Part shown: positions 54,489 to 64,000 of the stretch, piece by piece
How the letters are laid out: the number at the start of each line of letters is the position of its first letter
Numbering within the stretch: position 1 is the stretch's first letter
Made by a program: the position numbers and the translations under genes
The notes under the pieces: generated by a model
Databases searched by the model: none
Seen by the model: the letters and a program-made list of their open reading frames with translations, nothing else
Told to the model about the DNA's origin: nothing
Assembly: GCF_002858865.1 (NCBI RefSeq)
Contig: NZ_PJRR01000014.1
Coordinates: 124,001-188,000 of the forward strand
Direction of reading: 5' to 3'
From: Caulobacter vibrioides
GTDB lineage: Bacteria > Pseudomonadota > Alphaproteobacteria > Caulobacterales > Caulobacteraceae
DNA: 64,000 nucleotides

Positions 54489-55794
54489 AGCAGCTCCCTC
54501 CGCATCAGGTCGACATAGGCGTTGATCAGCGCCGGACCGATCCGGGCGGCCGGCGCCTCGACGATATGGGCGCCCAGCCGACGAAGGCGGGCGATCACGA
54601 CCTCACGCTCGCGCATCAGGCCGGCGGCGACGACCGCGCGGGTGACATCGGCCGGTTCGACCGGGTCGGCGGCGACCATGGCCTCGAGCTCCGCGTCCTG
54701 CATGACCACGAACAGCACCAGATGCCGCGACAGGAGCCTGGCCGAGGCTTCGATCATCAGCTCGGCGGCCGTCGGATCAGTGAAGTCGGTGAACACCACC
54801 ACCAGCGACCGCCGCCTCAGTTTGGCGGCCAGATGGCTGAGCGCCAGGGTGTAGTTGGTCTCCTCGGTCGAATAGTCGATCCGCGCGGCGGCCTGCTGCA
54901 ACTGACCAAAGGCGTCGGCCCCGCCGACCACGCCCGTCAGCAGGCGCGGCGCGGAGTCGAAGGCGAAGAAACCCGCCCGGTCCCCCGAGCGCAGACAGGC
55001 CAGCGCCAGCAGCAGGGCTGCGTGGATCGCCCGATCGATGCGCGGCGCCCCGCCGACGGGCTCGCACATGGCCCGCCCGCAATCGATCGCCATCACGACC
55101 TGGTGGTTGCGCTCGGTACGGAACTCCTTGGCCAGCAACTGCATATGCCGGGCCGACTGTTTCCAGTCGATCGCGCGCCGGTCCATGCCGAGCCTGAACT
55201 CGCGCAACGCCTCGAACTCCGAACCCTCGCCGCGCTCGATCTGGGTCTTGGCGCCGATCGCCGCGTCGCGGGCCAGCATCTTCACGGCCTCCTCGCGGAC
55301 GCCCGCCAGATCGGTTCCGACCACCGCCTCGACGTCGAGGTCGAAGGCCTTCTGCTTCCAGGCCAGACCAAGGGGGCCGGTCCAGCGCACCCAGAGCCGG
55401 GCGAGCTTGCCGCTCCCACGCCGCTCCGGCGTCAGGGGAAAGGCGAAACTCGCCACGCCCGCCTCGACCTCGACATCGACGAAGGCCGTCTCCAGCCCGA
55501 GCCGTTCGTCGGCCTCCAGCGCCGCGAACGCGCGCGGGGGCGTGCGCGCCGGCGCGAAGTTCGCGACGAACTGCGCCTGACCGCCGCGCGCCACGGAAAA
55601 GATCCGCGTCTCGGTCGGCTCCAGCGTCAGCCCCCCGCGCGAGGCGGCCGACAGGGCGTCCACCACCAAGAAGAGCGCGACAAGGCCGATCCACGCCAAG
55701 CCCGTCAGCCAGCCGGCCGGGGCCAGCACGCCGACCAGCAGCGCCGGCGGCAGACCGGCGGCCATGGCGATGACGGCGCGGCGGGTGGGATAGA

Positions 55795-55798
<4 letters not shown>
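54485..55798 (-). CDS. DUF58 domain membrane protein
   Basis: 437 residues. Two hydrophobic segments near the N-terminus (about 8-45) are followed by a beta-rich region. The DUF58 signature [20 protein letters not shown] precedes a von Willebrand A-like fold ([11 protein letters not shown] as a degenerate metal site; [18 protein letters not shown]). DUF58 proteins are the usual client or partner of MoxR ATPases, the gene immediately upstream. It overlaps both neighbours by four bases. Confidence 0.9.
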
Positions 55799-56751
<953 letters not shown>

Positions 56752-56752
56752 C

Positions 56753-57973
56753 CTATTGCCGTCCACGGATCAGCTCCTGCTTCCAAAGGTGTAGGTCGCG
56801 CGCCACCTGCATCATGTCCGAGGCGGTGGCGGCGCGGGCGCGCTCGGCGAGCGCGGTGAAGGTGCTGGACGCGCCCACAGTGACGCTGACGCGGTCGAGG
56901 AACGCGTCCAGGGCGGGATCATCCATGCCGCGCGGCGCGCCGATGGCGCGGGCGGCCGAGGTCCGGATCAATTGGGCGTACAGCGGCGTCATGCGCGCCT
57001 CGCGCCCCGCCAGGCGGATAAGACCGGCGGTGTTGTCGGCCAGCGCCAGCTTGCCCAGCGCCACGGCGCGGCGCGGCTTGAGCGCGGGGCCAAAGCGCAC
57101 GCCGGCCTGCAGCCCCGCCAACACCGCCAGCGCGACAAGCACCAGGGTCGCGCCGACCAGCGGCGGCTCCAGCAGCAGGCGCAGCAGGCTGCGCGCGCGG
57201 GCGAAGCCGTGCAGCGTCGCATCGAACACCATCGGGGTGTCCTCGGCGTGGATCAGGTCCAGCAGCGCCACGGCGGTCCGCGCGCCTTCGAGCGTCTTCA
57301 GCGCGGTCGTGTTCAAAAGGTCCGGCTCCGCCAGGACATAGGTCTGGCTTTCGGTGTGCATGGCCAGGACCATGCGACCGTCCTGGTCTTTCAGCACCGG
57401 CGTCCAGCCCTTTCCCTCCAGGCTGCGCGGCGCGCGGACCGAGGGCTGGAGGCCGAAGAGCTGTCCATTGGGACGGTAAAGGCGCAGGGGTCCGACCTCC
57501 GGCGGGGGCGCGCGAAGCGTCAGGCCCTTGCGCAGGTCGGCGGGGAGCACCGCCAGACTGGCCTTGTCGTTGACGATCCGTGTGGCCAACGCCCAACCCT
57601 TGCGGTTCGGATCCGGCATCGTCGCCCATTTGGGCAACACGATCAGCCGCGGCCCGGGGTGATCGAAGTCGTCGAGATTCACCGCGCCGGCGCCCAGGGC
57701 CGGGGTCAGCACCAGCAGGCCGTCCTCCGCCGAAGCCGGCAGCGGCCCCCGCCCGACCAGCGCGCCGCGTCCTGACGCCTGCAGCAGACGCACCGTCGCC
57801 GCATAGCCCACCGAGGAACGCGACAGGGCGTGCGCGCCCCCGTCGTCGCCCTTCTTCAGCTCGGGCGCATAGGCCGACAGCACGCCAAGACCTGCGAAGC
57901 TGACCACCCCCACCAGCACGATGACGATCATCGCCATCGGCGAGAACGCGCCCGATGCGCCCCGCCGGCTCAT
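56753..57973 (-). CDS. DUF4350 domain membrane protein
   Basis: 406 residues from the ATG at 57973, which overlaps the upstream stop (ATGA). An N-terminal membrane segment (about 12-34) precedes the DUF4350 domain (about 45-245), which resembles a glutamine-amidotransferase-like fold: [20 protein letters not shown], then [15 protein letters not shown] second membrane segment lies at about 290-315. The family occurs almost only in MoxR-DUF58 operons; its function is unknown. Confidence 0.8.
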   Translation of the reverse strand: MSRRGASGAFSPMAMIVIVLVGVVSFAGLGVLSAYAPELKKGDDGGAHALSRSSVGYAATVRLLQASGRGALVGRGPLPASAEDGLLVLTPALGAGAVNLDDFDHPGPRLIVLPKWATMPDPNRKGWALATRIVNDKASLAVLPADLRKGLTLRAPPPEVGPLRLYRPNGQLFGLQPSVRAPRSLEGKGWTPVLKDQDGRMVLAMHTESQTYVLAEPDLLNTTALKTLEGARTAVALLDLIHAEDTPMVFDATLHGFARARSLLRLLLEPPLVGATLVLVALAVLAGLQAGVRFGPALKPRRAVALGKLALADNTAGLIRLAGREARMTPLYAQLIRTSAARAIGAPRGMDDPALDAFLDRVSVTVGASSTFTALAERARAATASDMMQVARDLHLWKQELIRGRQ

Positions 57974-58596
57974 CGCGCCCACCCTTCGGGCAGGGCGAAG
58001 GCTTCGTAGGCCGCGCGGCAGGCGGCGAAGTCTTCGGCGTCCACGGGCCGGCCGCCGAACAGACCCCGCTCGACGACGCCGGCGATTCCGGCGAAGGCCG
58101 GCCGCGCGACCTCCGGCAGGGCGGGCAGCAAGGCGATTTCCCGCGCGGTGTAGGACACCCGCAGAGCCTTGGGGCGATGCTTCTGGATGTCCTCGACGCT
58201 GCGCAGCAGAAGCAGGTGGGCCGCCTCCAGGAAGCGTCCGTCTGCGGCCAGTTGATCGGCGGCCAGGAGCAGGTCGCGGGCCGCTGCGGCGTCCGGTCTC
58301 CAGGCGGGGTCGGCCGCGAGCCTAGGCCCCTCCGCCCGAGCGGGCGGCGCCTTCGCCCGGATGATCTCCCGAACGATCGCGAAGATGATCAGCAGGGTCA
58401 GCGCCGCAAGGCCGATCCAGAAAACGACCTTGAGCATCGGCGCGGCGGCCTTCAGGACCTCGCCCACCCAAGCCAGCCAACCGGGGACCTTGGGCGGCGA
58501 GAACACAGCATGCTCGAACTGAAAACCGCCCTCGCGCGCCAGACGCTCATGCGCCGACGCGACCGAGTCATCGGCCGTCTGCCCCGAAACCCTCAC
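57970..58596 (-). CDS. DUF4129 domain membrane protein
   Basis: 208 residues from a GTG. One membrane segment (about 55-80, VVFWIGLAALTLLIIFAIVR), then the DUF4129 domain (about 98-205) with AAARDLLLAADQLAADGRFL and a transglutaminase-associated pattern (RVSYTAREIALLPAL). It is the first gene of the six-gene operon. In other bacteria this domain is found fused to transglutaminases in MoxR loci; no transglutaminase is visible here. Confidence 0.82.
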   Translation of the reverse strand: MRVSGQTADDSVASAHERLAREGGFQFEHAVFSPPKVPGWLAWVGEVLKAAAPMLKVVFWIGLAALTLLIIFAIVREIIRAKAPPARAEGPRLAADPAWRPDAAAARDLLLAADQLAADGRFLEAAHLLLLRSVEDIQKHRPKALRVSYTAREIALLPALPEVARPAFAGIAGVVERGLFGGRPVDAEDFAACRAAYEAFALPEGWAR

Positions 58597-58868
58597 GCCC
58601 CCGTTTACCGCCTCGACTCGCGATCAAGGCCCCACGCCCCCCGCAACAGAGACATCATCCGCTCAACCCTTGGGCGTGACAAGCCCCTTTACGTCCGCGC
58701 CGGCGGCCAGGAAGCACCCGATCGCCCAGCGCTGGGTGGTGGCGCCCCTTGGCGCGGACAGGCGGGCGAAAGATGAAAGATTTATAAAGTTTCAGCGGGT
58801 CTGCCGTCGCGCTGCGTCCCTTACCGATGAGGCCATTTTTCCGGCCCATCATCGGGGATAGCTTGAAC

Positions 58869-61757
58869 ATGCAACCGTCTTCCTTGAAGCAGGCGCTGCT
58901 CTTCACGGCCGCAGGCCTGAGCCTGCTTGCTACACCAGCGTTTGCGGCGTCGGACGCCGACACGCCCATCGCCACGGCGGACTCGTCGACCGTCAGCGAA
59001 GTCGTCGTCGCCGGTCAGCGCCGCAGCCAGGCGCGCGCACTTCAGGAGCAGCGCGACAGCCTGACCGTCGCCAACATCGTCTCGGCCGAGGAACTGCAAG
59101 CCCAACCGACCGCCAACCTCGCCGACCTGCTGTCGCGTTTGCCGGGCCTGTCGTCCGCAGTGGACCAGTCGCGCAACCAGGCCGGCACCGGCGAGGCGCA
59201 GTACGTGACCATCCGTGGTCTGGACAGCGCCTGGAACGCCTATTCGATGAACGGCGTGCGCCTGGCTCAGACCGACTCCAAGGCCCGCACCATCTCGATG
59301 AACCTGCTGTCGCCGTTCGCCCTGTCGTTCGTGCGGGTCGACAAGGCGCCGACCGCCGAGATGGACGGCGACGCCCTGGCCGGCACGGTCGATTTCCGCA
59401 CCGCCACGGGCTTCGACTTCGCGTCCAACTACAACCGTTTCCGCCTGCAGGGCCAGCTGGCCGACCGCGCCATCCAGCGCGACGTTGACGGTCTGGGCTA
59501 CACGACCCAGCTGGAAATGGCCCGCACGTTCGGCGACGCCGAGCAGTTCGCCGTCTATGGCAACCTCTACTATCAGGACAAGGACAACGCCGGCGAGTCG
59601 CGCGCGGTCCAGCAGGACTATGTGAAGAAGGACTCCACGGCGCCGGGCCTGATCCGCGACCAGGGCGCCAATCTCTACGCCCGCGGCCCGCAGTGGAACT
59701 TCTACCGCAACAGCGTGAAGCGTCAGGGCGCCACCCTGTCGCTGGACTACAAGACCGACGCCCAGAGCCTGTATGGCCGCTTCACCCACGGCGAGTTCAA
59801 GCTGCTGACCAGCATGGATCAGTCGTCGGCGCGCCTGGGTCTGGCCACCGCCCCCAGCGGCTCCAAGGAACTGGTCGACTTCCTCACCTCCGTGCGGCCG
59901 TCCTCGGCCTGGCAGACGGCCGGCGACAGCGACCCCAAGAACATCAGCCTGTATGGCGCGATCCCCGGCCAGTACAGCCGCACCGAGCACTCGACCCAGA
60001 CCCTGACCACCGCCCTCATCGGCGGCGAGACCAAGCGCAACGCGTTCACTCTGGACTACGCCGTGTCGTACTCGAAGGGGCGCACCGAGTATCCGTTCCG
60101 GATGCAGGCCGGCTTCTACGCCTTCCCGTTCATCGGTACGCCCGACCAGGGCGGCAAGGCCGTGGTTCCGCTGATCACCGACATCTCCAACCCCAAGGAT
60201 CCGCGCGCGGTGCTCACGCCGGAGGGCCTGCGCTATATCAGCCGCACCGACATCACGCGCCAGTGGTACGTGACCTACGGCTATGAGTACGCCGAAGAGT
60301 CCAAGACCGACCTCAAGGCCAATCTGGCCTGGGACATCGAGCATCCGATCGTCAAGTCGATCAAGGGCGGCGTGAAGTACGAGACGGCGGATCGTGAGTC
60401 GAACGACGTCGGCACCGGCGATGAGAACCGCTTCTACTTCTACAAGAAGGACGCCAGCGGCAACTGGACGGCCAACAGCGCCCTGCTGGGCAACGGCAGC
60501 CATCGCTGGGCCAACCAGGGCGAGTTCCTGTTCGACCTGCCGGGCAAGACCCTGACCAGCTTCATGATGGGCGGGTTGCAGGTGCCGATGCGCCTTGTCG
60601 ATCCGGACTACCTGAAGAACCAGGCCTACAAATACGCCGCCACCATTCCGTGGACGGATGAAGTTCTGAAGCGGAACCTGCTTTCGGGCGAGGAGACCCG
60701 CGCCTCGGCCTATGTCCAGTCCACCCTGACCTTCGGTGACACCCTGACCGTGGTGCCGGGCGTGCGTTACGAGGACAACAACTTCAAGGGCTCCTACTGG
60801 CGTCCGGAGAGCGTCAAGGGCGCGGACGGCAAGACCACCTCGGCGCGGGTTCAAGCCTCGTCGGATCGCGGCATGGGCATCGTCCTGCCCAGCGTGATCG
60901 CCACCTGGCGGCCGACCGACGAGATCGTGGTGCGTGGTGCGGTGCGCCGCGCCTATACCCGCCCGGCCTTCGACCAGATGATCGGCGCCACCAGCATCTC
61001 CAAGGACGCCGACGGCAAGATCATCGCTATCAGCATCGCCAACCCGGACCTGCAGCCGGTCACCGGCATCAACTACGACTTCAGCGTCGAAAAGTACGGC
61101 GAAGACGGCCAGTACCTGATGGCCTCGATCTACTACAAGGACCTGAAGAACGTGATGTTCGTCTCGGGTTCGACCAACACCGGCTCGGACTTCAACGTCT
61201 GGACGGGCGACGTGATCAAGGACGCCGGCGGCGCCGAGATCAGCCGTCTCGACAACGCCAAGAACGGTTCGGTGCTGGGTATTGAACTGGGCCTGCGCCA
61301 GCGCTTCACGACCCTGCCGGGCTTCTGGAACGGCTTTGGCGTCAGCGGCAACGTGACCTTCCAGAAGACCGAGGCTGACATCCGCGTCGGCAATCTGGGC
61401 AAGAACCTCAGCCGGCGCCTGATCAACGCCCCGGACAGCATCGTCAACGCCTCGCTGTTCTACAACAAGCACGGCGTGCGGGCCGAGCTGGCCTATAGCC
61501 GCGTGGGGATGATCTACAAGGACGTGCGCACGGACAACGACGACACCTGGGTCCAGCCGATGCGTCGCCTGAACTTCAACGCCAACTACCAGCTGCCGCA
61601 CGGCTGGCAGATCGGCATGGCGGTCGAGAACATCCTCAACGACCAGTCCTACTGGGCGACCCAAGGCAAGGCCGAAACCCTGCTCTCGCACGACCGCAAG
61701 GGCGGCTATGTCGAGACGGGCCGCACCTACATGATCAACACGTCCTGGACGTTCTGA
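58869..61757 (+). CDS. TonB-dependent outer-membrane receptor
   Basis: 962 residues from the ATG at 58869, which gives a clean signal peptide (ALLFTAAGLSLLATPAFA); an ATG at 58827 adds 14 residues. A TonB-box-like VSEVVVAGQRRS at about 40 is followed by the plug (AQPTANLADLLSRLPGLSSA, YVTIRGLDSAWNAYSMNGVR, VDKAPTAEMDGDALAGTVDF) and a long barrel ending in TYMINTSWTF with the terminal Phe. It belongs to the same large receptor group as the protein at 48071. It stands alone with its own terminator; the ligand is unknown. Confidence 0.93.
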   Translation: MQPSSLKQALLFTAAGLSLLATPAFAASDADTPIATADSSTVSEVVVAGQRRSQARALQEQRDSLTVANIVSAEELQAQPTANLADLLSRLPGLSSAVDQSRNQAGTGEAQYVTIRGLDSAWNAYSMNGVRLAQTDSKARTISMNLLSPFALSFVRVDKAPTAEMDGDALAGTVDFRTATGFDFASNYNRFRLQGQLADRAIQRDVDGLGYTTQLEMARTFGDAEQFAVYGNLYYQDKDNAGESRAVQQDYVKKDSTAPGLIRDQGANLYARGPQWNFYRNSVKRQGATLSLDYKTDAQSLYGRFTHGEFKLLTSMDQSSARLGLATAPSGSKELVDFLTSVRPSSAWQTAGDSDPKNISLYGAIPGQYSRTEHSTQTLTTALIGGETKRNAFTLDYAVSYSKGRTEYPFRMQAGFYAFPFIGTPDQGGKAVVPLITDISNPKDPRAVLTPEGLRYISRTDITRQWYVTYGYEYAEESKTDLKANLAWDIEHPIVKSIKGGVKYETADRESNDVGTGDENRFYFYKKDASGNWTANSALLGNGSHRWANQGEFLFDLPGKTLTSFMMGGLQVPMRLVDPDYLKNQAYKYAATIPWTDEVLKRNLLSGEETRASAYVQSTLTFGDTLTVVPGVRYEDNNFKGSYWRPESVKGADGKTTSARVQASSDRGMGIVLPSVIATWRPTDEIVVRGAVRRAYTRPAFDQMIGATSISKDADGKIIAISIANPDLQPVTGINYDFSVEKYGEDGQYLMASIYYKDLKNVMFVSGSTNTGSDFNVWTGDVIKDAGGAEISRLDNAKNGSVLGIELGLRQRFTTLPGFWNGFGVSGNVTFQKTEADIRVGNLGKNLSRRLINAPDSIVNASLFYNKHGVRAELAYSRVGMIYKDVRTDNDDTWVQPMRRLNFNANYQLPHGWQIGMAVENILNDQSYWATQGKAETLLSHDRKGGYVETGRTYMINTSWTF

Positions 61758-61809
61758 TCCTTCCTCTCCCCTAAGGCGCCGCCTCCCCCCTCGCGGCGCC
61801 TCCACCTTT

Positions 61810-61845
61810 GAGGCCGGAGCCTCCGGGTCTCCGGCCTCGCTTTTT
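61810..61845 (+). terminator. Rho-independent terminator
   Basis: GAGGCCGGAG (61810-61819) pairs perfectly with CTCCGGCCTC (61829-61838) around a nine-base loop and is followed by GC and five T, 52 bases after the TonB-receptor stop. Confidence 0.9.
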
Positions 61846-61880
61846 CGCGGACAACAGCTTGTTCGCCCCAGGGCCTTTGG

Positions 61881-61904
61881 CATCGAAACGGGATCGTTTC
61901 GATG
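61881..61904. repeat. Perfect palindromic hairpin within an intergenic repeat
   Basis: CATCGAAACG-GGAT-CGTTTCGATG is a perfect ten-base-pair stem. The following bases to about 61970, including GAAACCGGCTCCCACTTT, resemble a common dispersed intergenic repeat in alphaproteobacteria. It lies between two convergent TonB receptors and may terminate the minus-strand one. Confidence 0.6.
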
Positions 61905-61978
61905 CGATAAAAGGCGCTAAATCATAGAGTTAGAGCGTGACTGACGCCGAAACCGGCTCCCACTTTCAGCGTCAAGGT

Positions 61979-64000
61979 CTAGAACCGGGCGCGCAGGGCG
62001 AGGTTGAGCTGTCGTCCCGTATGGACGCGGCTGGCGATCACGCGACTGTGGCGGCCGACATGGGCGTCATAGGCCAGGGCGTCGCCCAGATTGACCACGC
62101 CCGTCTCGATCTGAGCCTGCTCGCTGATCCGGTAGCGGACACTGAGATCGGTGGCGAACACCGGTCGGATCCAGAGATTGTCCCAATCCCCCGGCGCTTC
62201 CAGCGTATTGTATTCCGACAGCAGCGCCCCGGTGTAACGGGCGTTGAGACGCACGCGCCAGGGGCCGCGTTCGTACACTCCCGCAAGGTTGGCCAGCCAG
62301 GCGGGCGCGGACTGCATGGGCGTCGCGCGGCCGAACTCGTCACTTCCCAGGTCCGCCTGCGTCCATTGCCGGCTGACGCTGCCCGACACCTCAAAGCTCG
62401 CCGCCGGATCGAAGGCGGGTCGCAGTCGGCGGACCCATTCGGCCTGCAGTCCCCGAACCGTGGCCACACCGCCGTTCTGCGGCGTGATCAGCCGCGCCAG
62501 GCCGGGCCTCGGCCGGGGCGCGGCGCCGGTATAGATGCCGCCGCTCTCAAACAGGATGTTGTCGAGGCGCTTGGCCCAGGCCGAGAGCCCCCAGCCGCCG
62601 TCGCGCGTGGTCTGAAGCCACTGCAGATCCAGATTGACGGCGGTGATGGCCTCAAGGTCGGGATTGCCCTGGGTCAGCACCTGAGCGCCTTGCTCGTCGG
62701 TGGTGAGGGCCGCGCCGCCGCCCAGTTGGTAAAGGGCTGGTCGACTGTAGGAGCGCCACAGTCCGGCGCGCAGGACGCGCCCTTGATCCGGACGCCAGGT
62801 CATGAACAGCGAGGGCAGGGTTTCGCCGAACCGGCTGCGGTCGCTGCGCCATTCGCCCGGCTGTTCGCCGGACGCCAGGGCCTTGACCAGCCAGTAGCGG
62901 CTGCGAACGGCGGTGTCCTCGCGCCGCACGCCGGCCATCAATTCGACAGCGCCCAGGCGGGCGGTCACCAAGCCATAGGCGGCGAAGACAACCTCGCGGC
63001 CGAACTGGCTCCGACAGTTGAGGTTGTTGATCTCGATCTTCCCGCAGCCGTCCAGACTGCCGGGACCGACAGCCCGGTCGAACCAGGCCGCCAGCGCCTG
63101 ATGATCCACGCGCGGCGCCCGCCAGTCGTAGACGCCGGGCCATACCGCCGGCCAGGTTTCACCGGTCGTGATCCCCAGATCGCGCCAGGTCAGGCCGGCC
63201 TGTCCCAGAACCACCGCGAAGGGCGGATTGGTCCAGTTGCGGTTGGTGACCTCGCGCCGGCTGGCGGAGGCCGAGGCGCCCGCCTTGACCGTCAGCGGGC
63301 CGCCGTCCAGCCACTCGACGTCAAACGCCGCCTGGACCCTGTCCTGGGCGCTGTGCTGCTCGGTCCGCTGACCCGCGCGACGGGCCAGCAGGCGGGTGTC
63401 GGCCTGGTCCAGATCCGCCCGAAGCTCCGGCGTCAGACGGGGGCGGGGAAAGCCGCCCGTGCTGTCGATCAGCAATCCGGCATAGGGGCGAGCGGTTTGT
63501 CCCTGGTTGAAGGCGTCGTTCTGGTTGACGCGGATCGAGGCCTCGAGGCGATCGGGACGATCGCTGGTGGCGCGGCTCAAGGTCAGGCGCGGCGTCAGCA
63601 GCCACGCGCCCGTTCGCCCCGCCCAATGGCCCGGAACAACGCCGCGCCCCGCCAGGGTCAGGACGGTGAGCCCGACATCGTCGGGATTGGTTTCGTACCA
63701 GACGCGGCTGGAGACCTCGCCCAGCGACAGGCGGTAGCCGCCGGCCGGATCCGGCGTCCAACGGCGCGCGCCGCCGACCAGTTGGGTCAGGGTCGAGTTC
63801 TGCTCGGTGCGGGACCGCAGATCGACGAGGGTCAGGCTCAAGGAACGGTCATCGGCGGGCCGCCAGTCCGCCGCGATCATCACCGCACGGCTGCGTTCGA
63901 ACACCTCGGAGACGCCCGTGTTGAGCGCTGTCAGCGCCAGGTCCGCCTCGGGGCGGGTCGGGTCGCGGGGCGCGCCGTAGAAGTTCGGACCGGGCGTCGC
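61979..64000 (-). CDS. TonB-dependent receptor, barrel part, 5' end beyond the window
   Basis: The minus-strand frame is open to the right edge, so the signal peptide and plug are missing. The visible 673 residues are alternating beta-strand and loop sequence of a TonB-receptor barrel: GVRREDTAVRSRYWLVKALA, RVLRAGLWRSYSRPALYQLG, NPDLEAITAVNLDLQWLQTT and a terminal QLNLALRARF with the closing Phe. It converges on the receptor ending at 61757. The ligand is unknown. Confidence 0.88.
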   Translation of the reverse strand, partial: ATPGPNFYGAPRDPTRPEADLALTALNTGVSEVFERSRAVMIAADWRPADDRSLSLTLVDLRSRTEQNSTLTQLVGGARRWTPDPAGGYRLSLGEVSSRVWYETNPDDVGLTVLTLAGRGVVPGHWAGRTGAWLLTPRLTLSRATSDRPDRLEASIRVNQNDAFNQGQTARPYAGLLIDSTGGFPRPRLTPELRADLDQADTRLLARRAGQRTEQHSAQDRVQAAFDVEWLDGGPLTVKAGASASASRREVTNRNWTNPPFAVVLGQAGLTWRDLGITTGETWPAVWPGVYDWRAPRVDHQALAAWFDRAVGPGSLDGCGKIEINNLNCRSQFGREVVFAAYGLVTARLGAVELMAGVRREDTAVRSRYWLVKALASGEQPGEWRSDRSRFGETLPSLFMTWRPDQGRVLRAGLWRSYSRPALYQLGGGAALTTDEQGAQVLTQGNPDLEAITAVNLDLQWLQTTRDGGWGLSAWAKRLDNILFESGGIYTGAAPRPRPGLARLITPQNGGVATVRGLQAEWVRRLRPAFDPAASFEVSGSVSRQWTQADLGSDEFGRATPMQSAPAWLANLAGVYERGPWRVRLNARYTGALLSEYNTLEAPGDWDNLWIRPVFATDLSVRYRISEQAQIETGVVNLGDALAYDAHVGRHSRVIASRVHTGRQLNLALRARF

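Noticed and set aside
58821-61883. A 1020-codon open frame antisense to the TonB receptor
   Set aside because: A shadow of the regular GC-rich third-position pattern; no domain motif, no ribosome-binding site, and the plus-strand receptor is complete.

Overview
The window is a high-GC alphaproteobacterial chromosome segment, most likely from Caulobacter or a close relative. The evidence is the GC-rich codon usage, several large TonB-dependent receptors of the Caulobacter type, a chemotaxis operon in the style of the second Caulobacter che cluster, HWE-kinase signalling, a candidate CtrA box and typical alphaproteobacterial intergenic palindromes. No plasmid, prophage or CRISPR signature was seen. 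Foreign DNA is limited to decayed integrase fragments and one short inverted-repeat element.

Layout. 1-2.8 kb: end of a flavoprotein, an AraC regulator and a membrane protein. 2.9-9.2 kb: a polysaccharide export and glycosyltransferase operon (ABC-2 permease, Wzt-like ATPase, WbsX-RgpF fusion, two GT61-type proteins). 9.2-10.7 kb: an HWE/HRXXN histidine kinase translationally coupled to a single-domain response regulator. 10.9-12.3 kb: dctA and tRNA-Arg(CCT). 12.3-24.4 kb: a chemotaxis block (MCP-cheA-cheW-cheY-cheB-cheR on the minus strand; cheY, a CheZ-like phosphatase and a second MCP on the plus strand; then another receiver and a pentapeptide-repeat protein). 24.5-26.7 kb: a PAS histidine kinase with a pseudo-receiver.

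26.8-28 kb is a scar. It holds a truncated gene fragment, a frameshifted and internally deleted tyrosine recombinase, and a 175-bp element with perfect 18-bp inverted ends. A sister integrase fragment with 62 bp of near-identical sequence lies at 51.3 kb.

28-40.3 kb is the most coherent accessory system. It contains an arginine succinyltransferase (AST) operon (astA-astD-astB-astC), a divergent Lrp/AsnC regulator, then a TonB receptor, a YfcC-type transporter, an exported cyanophycinase-like S51 peptidase and an isoaspartyl peptidase. Together they read as a cyanophycin (multi-L-arginyl-poly-aspartate) or beta-Asp-Arg scavenging pathway: outer-membrane capture, cleavage to dipeptide, inner-membrane uptake, cleavage to Asp and Arg, and arginine breakdown towards glutamate. 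astE is not in the window.

40.8-51.1 kb: an exported serine hydrolase, then a carbohydrate-utilisation locus (GH92, LacI regulator, GH28, TonB receptor) with a candidate LacI-type operator lying on the receptor promoter. 51.7-58.6 kb: a membrane protein and a DUF4129-DUF4350-MoxR-DUF58-SpoIIM-RDD operon. 58.9-64 kb: one complete TonB receptor and part of another that runs off the right edge.
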